Counted from the stretch's first letter, positions 11,380-25,485 are shown. The stretch is DNA of 64,000 nucleotides from Sipunculus nudus (GCA_026874595.1 CM049321.1:50385297-50449296), one strand, 5' to 3'. Numbers and translations are program-made. Notes: generated by a model not told the origin, from the sequence alone.

Positions 11380-13644
11380 ACTCCGGAGAAAAACAACACT
11401 GTAAATTCACTACAGTCTGTTTCACGGGATGCGACCCGATCATCAGGTGAATGTTGTTAGATTCTAAATAAATATCCAAATGGTTGGCACGTTGAATTCC
11501 GAAAGACTTCTTGACTCACGGCTCTCTTCCGTGATTTACGAACGCTACACGAGATTGTTGGATCGTTAAATAAAATACCTTGTTATTGATGGTCCTGTTT
11601 AATGTTTCTTTCTAAGTGAGGGTTTACTTTGTTTATGTGAACAAGATGGGATTGGACGTGATTATGTAACGCCGATGAATGGCCTGAAACGTGTCCGTCG
11701 GGGCTAATTAATTCCGGTGTTAGGCTCGGCCAGATCTAGGCTTGATTGCTCAGCACTTGCCGATTACAAGCGCGTCGTGTGATTATTATCGCAGGCCACA
11801 AATGTAAAACGTGTAAATGTCGATAAACAACGAATAGCTGTAGCGGCACAGGATTAAGTGAAAGGAGGTTGGACAAAGGTTTACATGAAACTTCCAGTTA
11901 TAGGAACGAATGAACAAAAAAATCTTCATAAATTCTATTTGTTCTGAAAATTATCAGAGGCAAGTAATCGATAACATTATTCATCCTTGGCGTTTAAAAG
12001 GGGGTGCCCCTTTGTGCCCCCTTTGCATTCACCCGTGATTATTGATTTTATATTGACTTGTTTCGTTTCTTGCATACTTTATAATTTTCATAGTTCGGCG
12101 TTTAGTAATTTGCTTAAATATTTGTTGTTACGGTCTTGGATAGTGGGACTGACTGCCTCAACACACACCCACACATTAATTCGACCAATTCGCTACTTCA
12201 ATTAAATTCGATACCATCTCATTGCTCACCCAGCCGACTCTGAACTCAAACTAATATTCAGACGCTATCAGCTATAACCAAAATTTAAAACAGAACTTCC
12301 AAGTTACTTGCTCACCACTTAAAATGGTGCTGAGACCTCACCTAAAAAAATCTAATATACCTGGTATTTCTATGGGCTCGGTATTTCTTGAATTCTTTTT
12401 TTTTAACTGTTTCCTCAAAATTACAAAGGATTTCATTTGTGATCCCTCGACGACTGAATGCGTTCAGAAGTCATGATTTGCACCAATGTCAGGTTTTTAT
12501 AACACAAGTTTAATTTTTGCGATTATCTTTAATTCAGTATAATATTGTGGCAAATATCTAGCCAAAATTTTGATTTGAATGAGCAGAGAAGCCACGACAG
12601 CTTTCGTTCATATAATTACATCTTAGAGAAAGTAAAAGGAGCAAGCTATTACAAAATGCATAAAATATGAGCTAACTGCCTCTTTGTGTTTCATGTGGGG
12701 GTCATGTCGGTTTTTAAATGACTTATTTAATGTCCAAACAATATTATCTATTAGTATATGATTACAGTGGCCTCAACAATACATCCTCTACCAACAAGTC
12801 TGTGTATTGTTCTGCGGTCGAGTCAGTTCTTAAATACGTTCAACACTTTTTATTAAACGTAAAAACCGTCCACTTGAGCCCATGGAAGTCCTCCGCAGGG
12901 GTCCAGTTGTCAAGGTTGATTAAAGACCCGCCTTTAATAGGAGGGTTATTGCTTGCCTGTCGGATATTGAGTCGTTTTTCCGCAGGGAACATCTACTTTC
13001 CTGAACAGGAGACGCATGTCAATCTTTCAGTCACTTGACTTGCTTTCCAATCATAGCCACTGGCTGAGGGTAGTCAACAATACGTAGCTTTCATCCATGG
13101 CGTCATGGTGTTACCTGATCTTGTTGAAAGAAGACAATCAAAATCCACCCGAAAACAGAATGTTACGCCACAAAAATATTGTTCTATGGACTCTTTGGAA
13201 CAAAAATATAGTGCTAGAGGGGCGTTTTTTTCTTCACTGGTAGAGACACAATCCGTGGTATATGCCAGCTTGTTAAGGAAATAAAAACGATTGCTTCATC
13301 TCTTGAAAATAGTGTATATAAACAAAACAGAATTTAGTCCAATTTTCATACCTTTAAGAATCCCTATAATGAATTTGCGCCCTTAGGAACAATAAGCAAT
13401 ATTGCTGACGACATGGTCTTCATATGCAAAAAATAAATATGAATTCGATCCGTAAAAATGACTGCGATGAGTCCCTGGAACAATCCATTATTTTATGCAC
13501 ATAGCAGCTATATTATATTTTTACAATAAATCCGAAATACCCAGTCAGTTGCGTCAATTTGTCTTCAAAGGCGGGGGAAAGGAGTAGGGGGGGGGAATCG
13601 AGGTAGGAGGGTAATCAAATACAACTTCTATTTTGAATAAGTGA

Positions 13645-13800
13645 GGTTTTATGTTTCCGGTACAGGTTACTTCAAAACTAGGTGTGGAATTTAACATTTC
13701 AGGCTAAACTTAGAAATGGGTTCAGAGTGTATTTCATTTCAGATATAGGAACATTATTTTCTGAATACCAGGAGATGATTACATTGGTCACCCCCTTGCT
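13645..13800 (+). repeat. Dispersed intronic repeat family, copy 2 of 3
   Basis: Diverged relative of 10,322-10,495. TATGTTTCCGG and an ACTAGGTGTGGAA segment are followed by a TTTCAGGCTAAACTTAGAA segment and TTCTGAATACCAGG. It is preceded by a G-rich run near 13,590. Confidence 0.5.
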
Positions 13801-14126
13801 AAAATGTTGGGCGATATATACCAGATTGACAGTCTGACAATAACCTCACCGATTCACTCCAATGTCTTAATACTAAATCATTTCTTAATACCGGATTATC
13901 TCTTCCAAATGTTCAGAAAGTCTGAATTCCAAAAGGCATAAACCCCTTTTACACAAGAAAAAACTGTTTCAAAACGTGTTCTTCAAAGCGGATTTGTCAA
14001 ATCAGTTTCAACCTTTAGCACCATTGCAAGAGGTACACATTTCACATGTATAAAAATGTAACAATATGCTAACACAAGCATTCGGAATTTGGCTGTGACC
14101 TAGTAGAAGGTTAAAGAACAGGTCTT

Positions 14127-14303
14127 AACCGTTTTGTATGCGAAATGAGCGTTCACACGGCACGTAAGCGGAGGGTTCATTCCAATTGCATTGGAACCAG
14201 TTTGAAGCATTTCCGGGGCTGAATTCCAACCATTTCGGCCAACAGATTAATAAACGCATTGATTTGCATTGTGAACGTTCCAGCTGGTTTAAAACCGGTT
14301 TGT
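14127..14303. repeat. Imperfect inverted-repeat element, ~180 bp
   Basis: The left arm AACCGTTTTG...GCGTTCACA (14,128-14,156) resembles the reverse complement of TGTGAACGTTCC...AAACCGGTT (about 14,270-14,299). This explains why open frames appear on both strands. A small palindrome TTCCAATTGCATTGGAA lies inside. It could be a MITE, but no target-site duplication is clear. Confidence 0.4.
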
Positions 14304-15837
14304 ATTTGCCGTGCAAAAGGGGTATTATTGCTATATCAGTGTTATCATATGGTTTCCTATATTCTCATTAAAAAATAACCAAGGCACTCAAATGCTACAG
14401 ACTATTCATTGAGCCTGTCCCCGCAAGAAGGTGAGGCTTCTAGGTTTGCAATATCCATGTTTGGGGGAAAATGTTGTGAGTGAACGTCTTTAGGTGCACA
14501 ACCTTCGATTTTTCCCCCTTTTTTTTTTTCTTCTTACATTTTCAATTTTGCCAGATGGATAATTCTCAAAAGCTGAAATTAAGGGATCAATATTAGTCCC
14601 TGATAATAATTGAGTCACTGATATATATATGTTTAACCTGGACCTTATCCCAAAGGTCGTACACTCCAAACCCGATTCTTAATTATCGCTGAGTTGCGGG
14701 GGAGGCGGCATAAAATCCGGTTATCGCTTGCCGATTGCTTTCAATAGTATATTTTGTTGTCAATAACATCGGCCCTCGTTGAATATATCTTTCATACCAT
14801 ACAGAACGCTTGTTTCCTGCATGTTATACTACACACACGCAAGCACACCCCCGGTACATCCCTCAAAAGCAGTCTTGCCCCATCCCTATTTCGATCACCC
14901 TCTCTAAGTAAGCATCTTTTTATTACAGTTTGCTATAATTGACGAGAAACAGACCATATGAATGCGTGTAAAATAACTAAGACTCGCAGCGGCCGATCGA
15001 GGATTTTGGAAATTGGGAGGTCTAACCAAGAACAAAATTATTAAAAACTTCTCTGATAGAGAAGGGCTTCCGGACAAGAAAATTGGTTTGAAACCGCTGT
15101 GAAAGGTCTCAAAACGGGGCTCCGGACTGCATCCCCCTGTCCTCTCTGGATCCCCTGCTGCTAAGAGTCTACCGAAACAAGCTTGTGGTCATTATACCAA
15201 CGTGCTATTGTACTGACCCTAATGTTTTCCGTGTTAACATCGAGTGCCCCCCTTGCGTTGAACTCTTTGACTCTGACAGAATCTGTTTGGAGAAACGTGC
15301 GTGCAATAATCATGGAGATCCTCTTGAGAGTCGTATGTATATATCTGGCTTGCACTAAAATGTCTGTTGGGGCCAATTAGTGGTAGACACTTGATTCCCG
15401 AGTGCGATTTTACTAGAGCGCATTCCTGCTATAAGCCTTTGAATGATGGTGGGAAAATCTTATAGATGTATCTATCAATAATTGTAACCGCTGAAAACCT
15501 AAGAATGAATATTTGTATATGTGTCTCTTTGTTTACTATGTATAATAGCTCATACGAATTGTTGATATGTAGCTATATAGATTAGTACAAGTGTACCGCC
15601 ATCATTATTATTGGCCAGAATCTATAACATCTTTATTATGACACATACCATTCAATAGTAGTAAAAACGTATATCTTTTTTCATTTAACCTGCATTGGAA
15701 GAGAACCCTAAAGGAATGATATCATGGCTGTGACGGCGACAGTGACGTGAATTTATCTCCCAGGGTGGGGGGGGGGGGGGTGACTTGAAGACACACACAT
15801 TTTTTTAAATATATATACTGAATCATTTTTTTTAATA

Positions 15838-15985
15838 CCTGACCAGGTATTATGTTTCCACTATAAGTTAATTTCAAACTAGGGTTATGTATAATGTTTC
15901 ATAGTAACTCATAAACGGAACCAAAGTCTAAAATTATAATTATTAATAAACTCAATATTGAGAGGGGGGGGGGGGTGATTACATG
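15838..15985 (+). repeat. Dispersed intronic repeat family, copy 3 of 3
   Basis: TATTATGTTTCCACT, CAAACTAGGGTTATG, AATGTTTCATAGTAACTCA and AATTATTAATAA appear in the same order as in the copy at 10,322. G-runs at about 15,768-15,780 and 15,963-15,975 flank it. Confidence 0.55.
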
Positions 15986-17699
15986 TATTTAAAATGTTTT
16001 TAAATCGGCCGACACTGAAATCGGTGTCGATTTCATATAATGTGATATCAGACTATTTAATTCAAACTCTCCTCTTATTATCTGTAGTTTGTAGTGTTGA
16101 TGTTGGTTTCGATCACTCCGACAGAAACATATATATATATCCTACTTTACCAAAGGAATACGTGACCTGTAACATCTGGGATTAATTTTTTAAGCGAAAT
16201 TGCAGACTCCATCAGTCGGGGTTTTTTTTAGACCACACCGAAATGTTTCACTAATATAAGGATTAGCGAAACCAGCATAACGTTTTGAAAATCACATAAT
16301 CAGCGGTGTATGCATAGTCATATAAATATTCATGTGTATTCTTCTCTTCTCCAGTAAGCTATTCTATACCTCAACCCGTATCCACGATTGATTAGCGTTA
16401 GTCACCTCGAATGTGTTTACTGAAGAAGCAATAACAAACAGGGACTAAAAAAACTGTACGTTTTCGTAATACGGTATTGAAACATTAGCAGCATTAACAT
16501 TAATGATGTGCTGTATGGTAGTTTTTTTCTTGCAATAATTATTAAGAGATCTATCTTAATCACTTTCACGATAGAGTATTTTCCTTCCCCTATTTTCTAT
16601 ATTGTTAATTTGGCATCTTGACATGGAAATATTAACACTGTGATCTTTTCACATTAAATCGTTTCCAGAACTTTGCCAAGGTAATGTTTTATTGTAAATG
16701 TGTAAAAAGCGCTTTTGTTCATGCTTCTCAGCAACAGTTATTTTAGTAAACAGTACACCGTTTGAGTGAACAAACATATGACACTATAAAAATAGATGGC
16801 TTTTTAACACTAAATTAAAATACTAATTTGTTCTTACTTGAAAGGCCAAGAGAAAATGCTTCTTGTCATTCTGTTGCAAACAATTCTTGGATATTTTTTC
16901 TTAATGATAAATAACGGTTAAACCTACTAGGGAAAATACAATGTCCTGATACTCTGTGAAGGTGTTTAAATAAATAAAAACCGACTACATTTATGAAGTG
17001 TAATTGGCAATTCTGCAAATTGCTGCGTGTGACAGTTTTTTTTACCGGGATATCTTTTCGCGTCGGTCTTTGACCTGTCAGTCTAGTATGTGATATACTA
17101 CAGCTTTCGTTCTCTTCCTAGACACATACATTGCAATCAATGAGTGCTTATTGTATCAGGCTCTGTTTGCCGTACCCGGGTTGATTTCTACCACATGAGA
17201 CCATGTTTTTTGTCGGTAATAGGGACTTCCGCCGTTCAGATAACTTTATCCTCTTCACACACAAATCAAGTTAAGATCTTGTTGAAACTAAACATTAGAT
17301 CGTTAATAAAGCCATAGATGTAAGCGAACTAAGCAGAAATGTTTGCAAGTAAAAAAAAAACAGGATGTTGTTGGAGACCTAAATGCCCCAGGAGTCACAT
17401 TTGCTGTCATGTATACACTGCTGTATGGGTTCAATAACCTTATCAGAGCATAATAAGAGGCCAATTCAAGAATCCGGAAGTGCGAGTTCCGGGGGGGGGG
17501 CGGACCCCCTTTTTCAGCCGCCGTAACCTTTTGTGACATATTTCAGACCAGTTGTTGCTGCCTGGAACCCCCCCCCCCCCCCCGCTTTTCCAGGCTGTTG
17601 GGTCTTTTTAAGGCTTCGTCAATTGTCCTCCTTGGTTGACCCCTCTCCCCCGAAACTGCCCCTGTGTAATAGCTGTATGTCAAAATACGATTGTAAGTA

Positions 17700-17990
17700 G
17701 GCTTCTACGGCTCAGGGGTGGAGCACAGGACTCAAGCCGGGAGGTCGTGAGTTCGAATCTCAGCCGAAGCGGTGAGATTTTTTTACGATCGGCCCCCACG
17801 ATCGTTGGGCACGATTTTGGCTCCAATAACATACACCTTTCGGGGGTTCTTCGGTGGTATGACCCATTTATCGATTGAATTACAGAACTAGGACACGCAG
17901 ATGTAACAGTTACCTGCCCTGGATAACCTATGTTATAAAATCAGGTGAAGTAGTCACCGGGCCTGGATAACACCAGGATATAGAATCAGA
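17700..17990 (+). repeat. tRNA-derived SINE, family 1
   Basis: The head has an A-box-like TACGGCTCAGGGGTGGAG and a B-box-like GAGTTCGAATCTC, then a CGGCCCCCAC block and a tail containing GGGCCTGGATAACACCAGG. The same order occurs at 60,427-60,703 and, without the head, at 56,545-56,750. The head keeps tRNA-like promoter boxes but runs straight into SINE body, so it is not a functional tRNA gene. Confidence 0.8.
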
Positions 17991-18264
17991 GGAAGCGTAT
18001 GATACCCCGCCAAGTACGCCGAAACTTTTATCGAATTCTGCAGATGTATATACATGTACACGTATTTAAGCTGGCATTAAATTAATGCAGTCGATTTCCT
18101 CAATAAAAAATATTTATAAAAATATGGGATTTATCATTTGAATAAAAAAGTAATGGTAAATTCAGTTACCTGCAAAATTGAATGGATTGTTCTTCCATTG
18201 TCATCTTAACCCTCCCGTAAAATTTCAACAAATTTTTGCGAAAATATACGGACAGCAGAGGTAC

Positions 18265-18550
18265 AAGATGCGAGGACGAGAGGTTGGGGAACATGGGACT
18301 GCAAAGCTGTGGGTTCGCGTCCCGTTCTAACCGCCGTCTGCGCTAAGACTCTTAGGCAAAGTCTTTACCACAAGGGAGCGCTCTCTCGACCCAAAAGTGA
18401 ATTGGTACTGGTCATGGGAGGAAGGCAAATATCGAACTAATAACCTTCTAGGGTCTGATATGACTGCTTGGGTTGTATGCTCCCCAGGGAGCTGAGAATA
18501 GCCCAATAGACCAGGAAGGCAAAGTGTAAAGACGGATGAGACTGACATCG
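18265..18550 (+). repeat. tRNA-derived SINE, second type
   Basis: Begins with a tRNA-like segment containing GTGGGTTCGCGTCCCG. A block follows (TTAGGCAAAGTCTTTACCAC ... GACCCAAAAGTGAATTGGTA) that resembles the conserved central domain shared by many invertebrate SINEs, in which a GGCAAG...TTTAC..CA motif precedes GACCCA...TGGGTACC. The domain assignment is from memory of the pattern. Confidence 0.65.
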
Positions 18551-21070
18551 TCGGTGATATCAGACTATTTACCCCACCTTTACCTATTTTACCTTTTTAG
18601 GTCAGAGGTATGGATTACTTGGAAAGGTTAATGTCCTGTCCAAGAAATTTTTTTTTCAAGGGATATACACCTGCGCGAAAAAAAAATTCTAACATGTTAT
18701 TTTTCCAAGTGAGATGATGCGTATAGGGAAATTGTTGATTGGAAACGGCATTTGTGTTACTAGAAAACGATATTTGTTTTTCTTTTTTTGCTTGCCCTTA
18801 ACGCCAGCTACATCTGGACTCGGAGACAAACACAGTCTCAATGATTTCTTCTCCTGGAAGACATTTTAAAGGTACCTCCACCGTAAGACCTACAAGCAAA
18901 CGCTTGAACGCGTAGGATTCAATTTCTAAGTACAAAGATGTTTCGAATACACAGGTCGGTCTCCAACAGAGATATTTAAAACTATTTTCTTGAAAATGGT
19001 TTCCAAGCATGTTGTGACATTTTTAATAATTTCAGTAGCACAGCTTGTAGTTATTTTAAAATGCCACTTAAGCAGTTTATTAGGTGCCATTTGACTGTTA
19101 CCCGTGGCTCCAGCTAAATATCAGTTTGATTATTTTTTTATCAAACCCAGATTTGAAAGCTTGGGATTTTAGAGCTGGTGATTTATATCTATCTATATAA
19201 TGCCCTCTGTTTACATATGTCAGCATGCAAAGAAGGACTAGCAGGGGCGGGGATCTACGATTCGATAACTGGGGAGGGGGAGGTCAAGGGAGGGGATGAA
19301 GAAACATTTTGAATAATTAGGCTGTAATGGGATAGCTTTAAGGAGCCCAATCACATACAAAGGATGTTGAATTAACACAAGAAAATGGCTTCTTCCTTTT
19401 AAAATAAACCTGTACTAGCAAAATATTGTCTTGAAACCATTAGCTTACTCTTTTAAACGAGTTATAAAACAGTGCCCAAAGCGCAATCACAGGTGTTAAC
19501 ATAAATCTAGCGCGTCGGGCAACAACATTTGTCAATCAGATGCCCTGAATGATCTGGCCAACATGATGCAATACATGTTGAGACACCCCGTTTCGGTTCA
19601 TAGTTGGACATCCGGTAACGCGGCCTTGCTATGGATAACAAAGACATGTGGACTGTGTTTACCAACATGCAGAGCTATAGCAAGGTGTAAACCAGCAGTT
19701 TGCGAGGTACTGAGACTGTGTGCTGGGAAGGGTTGGCTGGGACATTTTTATATGGAGTAAAACTAAACTGATTGTTTGAAAGAATAGACATAATATTGCT
19801 CCTGATTATGTTTTATATGTACCATGATGCAAAATCCGTTTTTTTTTTTCTCGGATTTTAGCGCATATGTTTTCGTATTTCCAAGATTTCCCGACAAATC
19901 AATACCCTAATGTGGCAGCTCTTTTTTTAATATTTAAATAAAAGATTTTTTATCACCATAGGTGAACCAATACTTCTGCGGGGTTGTGTCTGTATAAGGG
20001 AAAGTAATTGACCCCGCTTTAACCTTTCTGTGCGTCTAGAGCCCTGGTCTATTTCTAAACCACAAAGATGCGCTCCCTCCATCAAGGAAATAACCTCTTT
20101 TAATTGGGTTATGAACATGCCAGGTTAAGCTATAAGAACAAAACGTCTTGCACGACAAAAATGGATCTATCGGATGAGATATTGGAATATGTAAATAAAA
20201 AGTAATTGTTCTACAGACTGGAGGATCATAACACATGAAGTGAGTACACGATTTTAGGTGAAAATTTGCAAACCTTCCAGGAAAATACAAAACAAAACAC
20301 TTTAAACTTGAAATGATAACTGCAAAACACCAGCACAAAATTAATTCCATATTTCATTTCTACAACAATCTCTAAGGAATGGAGACAAGGTCATAAATAA
20401 GCAACATGCTGGAGGTTCCATTTGCCAAAAGGAGGCGATGAGTCCGTAGATTTCGTTACAAAAACGTTTATACATGAGAAAATAAAGTGCAGGTCCTGAG
20501 TTATTTACATGAAATAGAGTGGTATTACCTTGAATCGTAAGAATTCTTTCACAGTTAATTCCTATTTTTTTATGATTGATTACCGAATGGTCTGCAAAAT
20601 AGGCTTTTTTCATTTTGCACAATTGTAAAAACCCCTTTTGGAAGTTGAAACACGTGTAAGCACTAGCACCGTATTTTTGGTGCCACCAATGTATTTAGGA
20701 ATCCATTACCTGCTCTTAAAAGTATGTCCAGTTTCGCCAAGGCCTCGTGTTTGCAGCTTCCAAATAGGTTCCCTCTCAAATGTTTCTTCCGTTTTACCTT
20801 TCTTTTTATGTAATTGACAAATTATGCATATGCTACAGATCCATTACCATGAAATCTTCTGAAAGGTTCAGACATCAAATGAATAAAATTGGGGTGGGTG
20901 TTTTTATTTTCCATTTGCAGAGGCGTCGTCGGTTGTATCAGTCGCTTGTTACTACCTAGCAAGGGTATATGTTATTAACATAATGCATGCAAGTATTTTG
21001 ATGGAGTTTGCTAAATTGCACGTTAGATTCTTTAAAATGTAAAACTGAAATATATTTTTTTTCAAATAGC

Positions 21071-21071
<1 letters not shown>

Positions 21072-21111
<40 letters not shown>
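21072..21111. repeat. (AT)n microsatellite
   Basis: Forty bases of uninterrupted AT. The Tyr-Ile open frames across it are artefacts. Confidence 0.95.
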
Positions 21112-21114
<3 letters not shown>

Positions 21115-22820
21115 CTTATAAAAGGAATTCGGTTTACGTCTGTTCGCAATGTTCTCTAAAACAGCGTTGTGTACAATTGTGTGCCTTGTATTATTTTGAA
21201 GATTATAATGCCCGCAATGACATAGGCGATAATGTACATATAATTTTGAGTGAATTTCCGTTTTTACTGACTTGCACAGAGGTATAAGACCGAGCACAGC
21301 CGAACTGCCTTCGGCAATGACCGGAACACATGCATCGTGGCCTTTCAACCTCCAACACTTATATTGTTCATATTAATAAAGCTTGTTTTCAGTGAGGGAT
21401 TTGAGCCTGTGGGGCCTTTCATTAGGCTCTCACCCACGTGCGTGGTCAGTTAAAGAAAAAAACACATGTTTCTCGCTTTATGAAATGGAGAGTTCAACCC
21501 AGGAGGAATAATGACAAAACCTAATTCAAGGACCCAATTTCACGAACAGGCGTGGGGTGGGTGGAGTGGTGTCTGGCGTTTCAGGCCTCAAAATTATCTT
21601 ATATGATGAAAAAGCTTGTGGCGGTTTAAAATGAATACGGACCCTCTACATGGAGTCACGTTGGGTCCGCTTCTGCTACTTACGAGTAATGCATATTTAT
21701 TTTTCTTTCTCCAGGAACAGTTTCCTTGCAACGTACATTTAATAAATCTTTGATGTGTTCCCCACATCAACCTAATCTTTACACGTCCAACGATAGAATC
21801 CAGTCAAATATCATCGAAAACCTGAATTCCCCCGTGTCTCATTCCGCTTCGCAATATAAACACCATCACTGACCAGGTCTTCAAGGTAAACAAAAGCGGG
21901 GTATAAATTTCTTGCCACGAGGACAGCCCACAAAATAAATGTTAAAAATATTAGAGCGACTGCAGTATCACTCACGCACTGTCTCTACCAGGTTATTGGT
22001 TTATACGGGTATTATGTCTAGGATTCATGTAATTTAAAAGTAAGTGACAAAACTAAGATACAAGCAGCTGGAAATAGAAACGTTTTCTGTTCATAGAAGT
22101 GTTGTGCCTCAGAGAGGAGCGTGAGTTATTCTGCAGTCGTGCCAAATGTTTATACATATCTTATGGAGACAGTTTCCCACTGAAAACCTGTATTTACTGT
22201 TAACTTTTAGAATAAAAAAATGAGCCAACATTTCACCTCTCAGTTAATAAATCTCCCCAACCCCAGTAATAAGCCAGTTATACCGGTTCTACCAGCTAGT
22301 ATTATATATAAACATATATCCCATAACAAACGCGCATCGCTTTGCTGAACAATCGATAGAAATGTGTCATGATATATATTTAGTTGAAAATAAGAATATT
22401 CTTGCTTTAAACTAATAAATTGCTGTTTAATATTCAGCTTAATACTACATAAGGTTTTTACATAGAGAATAACAGGGCGACGATACTTACGATCTTTCAA
22501 CAGAAACCAGATCCCGAACAGCGATTTCTGTTATATTCTCGTATTCACACTGTCAAAGCTATATGATAATAAGTGTTATGACATTGAGAATCATTTGTGT
22601 TTAAAACTCCCATCAATTAATGTTATTTAAATCGCAAGACACCTGCGCCCGTTTCGCAGCTGTACAATTACTCCCAAGATACATAGGACGTCTTGTGTTT
22701 AGGCTCTTTCCCTTTATAATTATTCCACTTTTGTCTACTTTTTTACCTAACTTATAACAACAGATCACGTAATCGTGATCATTACAAATCTTGTTTACGG
22801 AGATAAAAAAAATCAGATTC

Positions 22821-23480
22821 TGTAACACTAGGCAGGGTGAAATGTCTAGGGGAATGAATAAAGAAGTCAGTGGTTTTTGTTAACAAATAATTATAATTTA
22901 TTCTTAGAACAATCCTAACATTACAATTCACCAAATCAATAAAATTACACACAATAACAACGAAATGTACAGTACCAGAGTGTCCGGATCCTAGGCTTTG
23001 GTTTCTGGATACCACCACTGTCACAGCTCAACTAAAATCCTTTAACACCAATAATCCAGGTAAATAGTAATAATCCAAAGGCAAACTTGAGACAGTCCGT
23101 AATAAATCTGTATTAAGTCCGTTAAATATCTGACACCATTGCAGTTATCGGTAAGGTTCCAAAACGGACGAGATAGTTACACTTTTAGTGCTCGCTGTTA
23201 TTTTCCTTTCTGCCGGCTCTAAACACAGCCTCTAATTTATAGCTTTTCACACCTATATTCCAGAAATGGAAAATTCTATAGAACAATCCTCACGCATATG
23301 AACAGACCAGAAATATGTAGAACAAAGAACGCTGTGTCTCTACGCTTCAGACCCCACTCGCGGGCCAGCCCCTAACAAGCAAGGTTTCCATAGCAAAGAA
23401 ACATGCCTGCGCTACACGAATCAGAATGTCAACAGACACATGTAACACTCCTGCGCACAACAAAACAGACACCTGTAACA
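22821..23480 (-). mobile_element. LTR of a retrotransposon, minus orientation
   Basis: Read on the minus strand the segment starts TGTTACAGGTGTCTG and ends CTAGTGTTACA at 22,821. It contains a TATA-like GCTATAAATTAG (about 23,237-23,248) and, near the 3' end, an AATAAA polyadenylation signal. About 80 bases of internal sequence follow the LTR end (to roughly 22,740) and match those after the plus-strand copy at 25,486-26,185. No gag or pol frame is attached, so it is a truncated remnant. Confidence 0.75.
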
Positions 23481-23583
23481 ACCTCCGTTCTCAAATAACT
23501 GAACTTAGTTAAAATTAATTTATCAAATGACTGGGTCAACTATTTATCGACTATCTGCTTATTCCTAATCGACTACCTTGGTT

Positions 23584-23864
23584 GCCTCCGCCATTAGGAT
23601 ATGCTTTCATCCCCGTGCGTGTATGTGTTTGTGTGGGTGTGTGTTTGTTCACAACTTAACTCCTGAACGGTATATAGTGCAATTTTATAGGCATTTTGGT
23701 AAGCGGACAATAAAGATTCGATCAGGTTTTGCTGTAGATCCGGTCTATGGGACGTCATCAAGGAGTGTTCACATTTAGACTTTTACTTATGCACGAATGA
23801 ACCTGAAAATTTTGGGCGAATTTGGGAGCAACCCCCATTAGGGAGCACCACATGGCGGAGGCTT
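23584..23864 (+). repeat. Dispersed repeat with 11-bp terminal inverted repeats
   Basis: GCCTCCGCCAT at the left end is the reverse complement of ATGGCGGAGGC at the right. The interior, with GTGTGTTTGTTCACAACTTA, GGCATTTTGG and TGTAGATCCGG, is related to the reverse complement of 34,330-34,600. This is a non-autonomous element or old SINE-like repeat with no coding capacity. Confidence 0.6.
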
Positions 23865-25485
23865 ACATTCGTTAGAATGCAGACTTCTCGTTAGATATAT
23901 ATAATACACAAATTAATAAATAAACAACTTAACTGTGAATTATCACACGGCTGAGTTTATGTTCAGATACACCAAGCAACGGTGTCATCTAGAAAGGAAG
24001 ACAGGTTTTCGTATCTGTCGGTGTGATTGTTGGTTTGTTGGTGAAGCAACAACCTTATCGTTAAAAGGAGTTACAGAACGAAAAGGTTCCATTTTTTAGG
24101 AGTGGGGCATGGACCTTTTGGAGCGGTTCCGGAGAGAGTGGGATCCAGTAGATTGTTTTGCACTGTCGGAGGTGTGCGCTATGAAGACTACCGTAAAAGT
24201 AGGTAACACATCATCTAACTGATGTTAGAAATTATAACAATAATGTGGACATGGCATACTTTTATAAAGGTCCTGTGCTTATTTTAATTTTTCACTGATA
24301 TCTCATGAGTTTAAAGGGACATAATGGAGCAATATTAAAGCAACATTAAAGGAGCAATATTATGCCTATTTTTCACACTATCGGTTCAATTTTGCTTTGT
24401 GCAAAAGTTTCCCAGCATAACCATGCCAGCACACAATCTCAGTACCTCGCAAACGGCTGTTTAACACCTTGTAATGACTCTGCTTGTTTAAAAACACAGT
24501 CCACGTGTCTGTTTACCATAACAAGACAGCCTGACCGGAGGCCCGATTGTGAGTCGGAACATGTAATACATTTTTTGGGGTCAAGTCTGGCAGGGCATTA
24601 TATGGTTGGCAGGTGTTTGGCTCAGCGTTGCACAATATCCAACACGCTGTGTTTATCTTAACACCTGAGATCGCGCCCGGTCCACTGTTTTAAGCACTCG
24701 TTTTCAGGAGTAAGGAAACAGTTTCAGAGCAATATTTTGCGGGTACAAATTCTATTTAAAAGGAAGAAGCAATTTTTATTGTTAATTCAACATGCTTTAT
24801 AGATGATTGGGCCCCTTTAATTGCTTCTTGTTGAAACGATTTCAGGTTGGGTATGAATTATATATGACATCAAACATTTAGGTTTCGTTATCTTATTTGA
24901 AGCACGTAATGTGAACAAGGATTCTGCGAGCAAACACTGAAAACCTTGAAATCGTTTGCACTAAAACAGGCACAGTGACTTGCTTTTGTATAAGCTCATT
25001 TTCAATGTTATGTTACATTAACCGTTGTCAAATCTAACTAATAACAGTAAACCATTTCTGAATATCGAGTTTGTACAATGTTTTTAATGTTAACCTGTTT
25101 CATATCATAATGGATACATTTTTCAACGTCTATCGGTAGCTTAAATCACGTTTAAGTAACGAATGGTGTATGCCCTAATGTCACGGTTTGGTGACACACA
25201 TTTTCGTTCAGTTAGTTGGAAAAACGAATAACAATTTGTATCACGTGTGAATTTAAAGGGTCCTGTTCCTACATAGGATTTTTTTTTATATCCACGTATT
25301 TTATAACGAGCGCGGTCGCTTGAAATATCCAAACAAATTCAAGTAGAACATCTGGCGGCATGGCAGATGGACCAGAGTTTTTCAAAGTTTTTTTTTTTTT
25401 TCAACTCATGTCCTTTCAGCGTTCTCAAAAGTTCAACCAACTACTTTGTCAACATTTGCGCATGAACCGTGTTTATCATAAGCTT

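Noticed and set aside
17700-17775. Functional tRNA genes (also at 27,620, 36,990, 46,900, 59,900 and 60,430)
   Set aside because: A- and B-box-like motifs are present but stems are imperfect, there is no clean 3' end, and each head runs into SINE body sequence. tRNA-derived SINEs explain them better.
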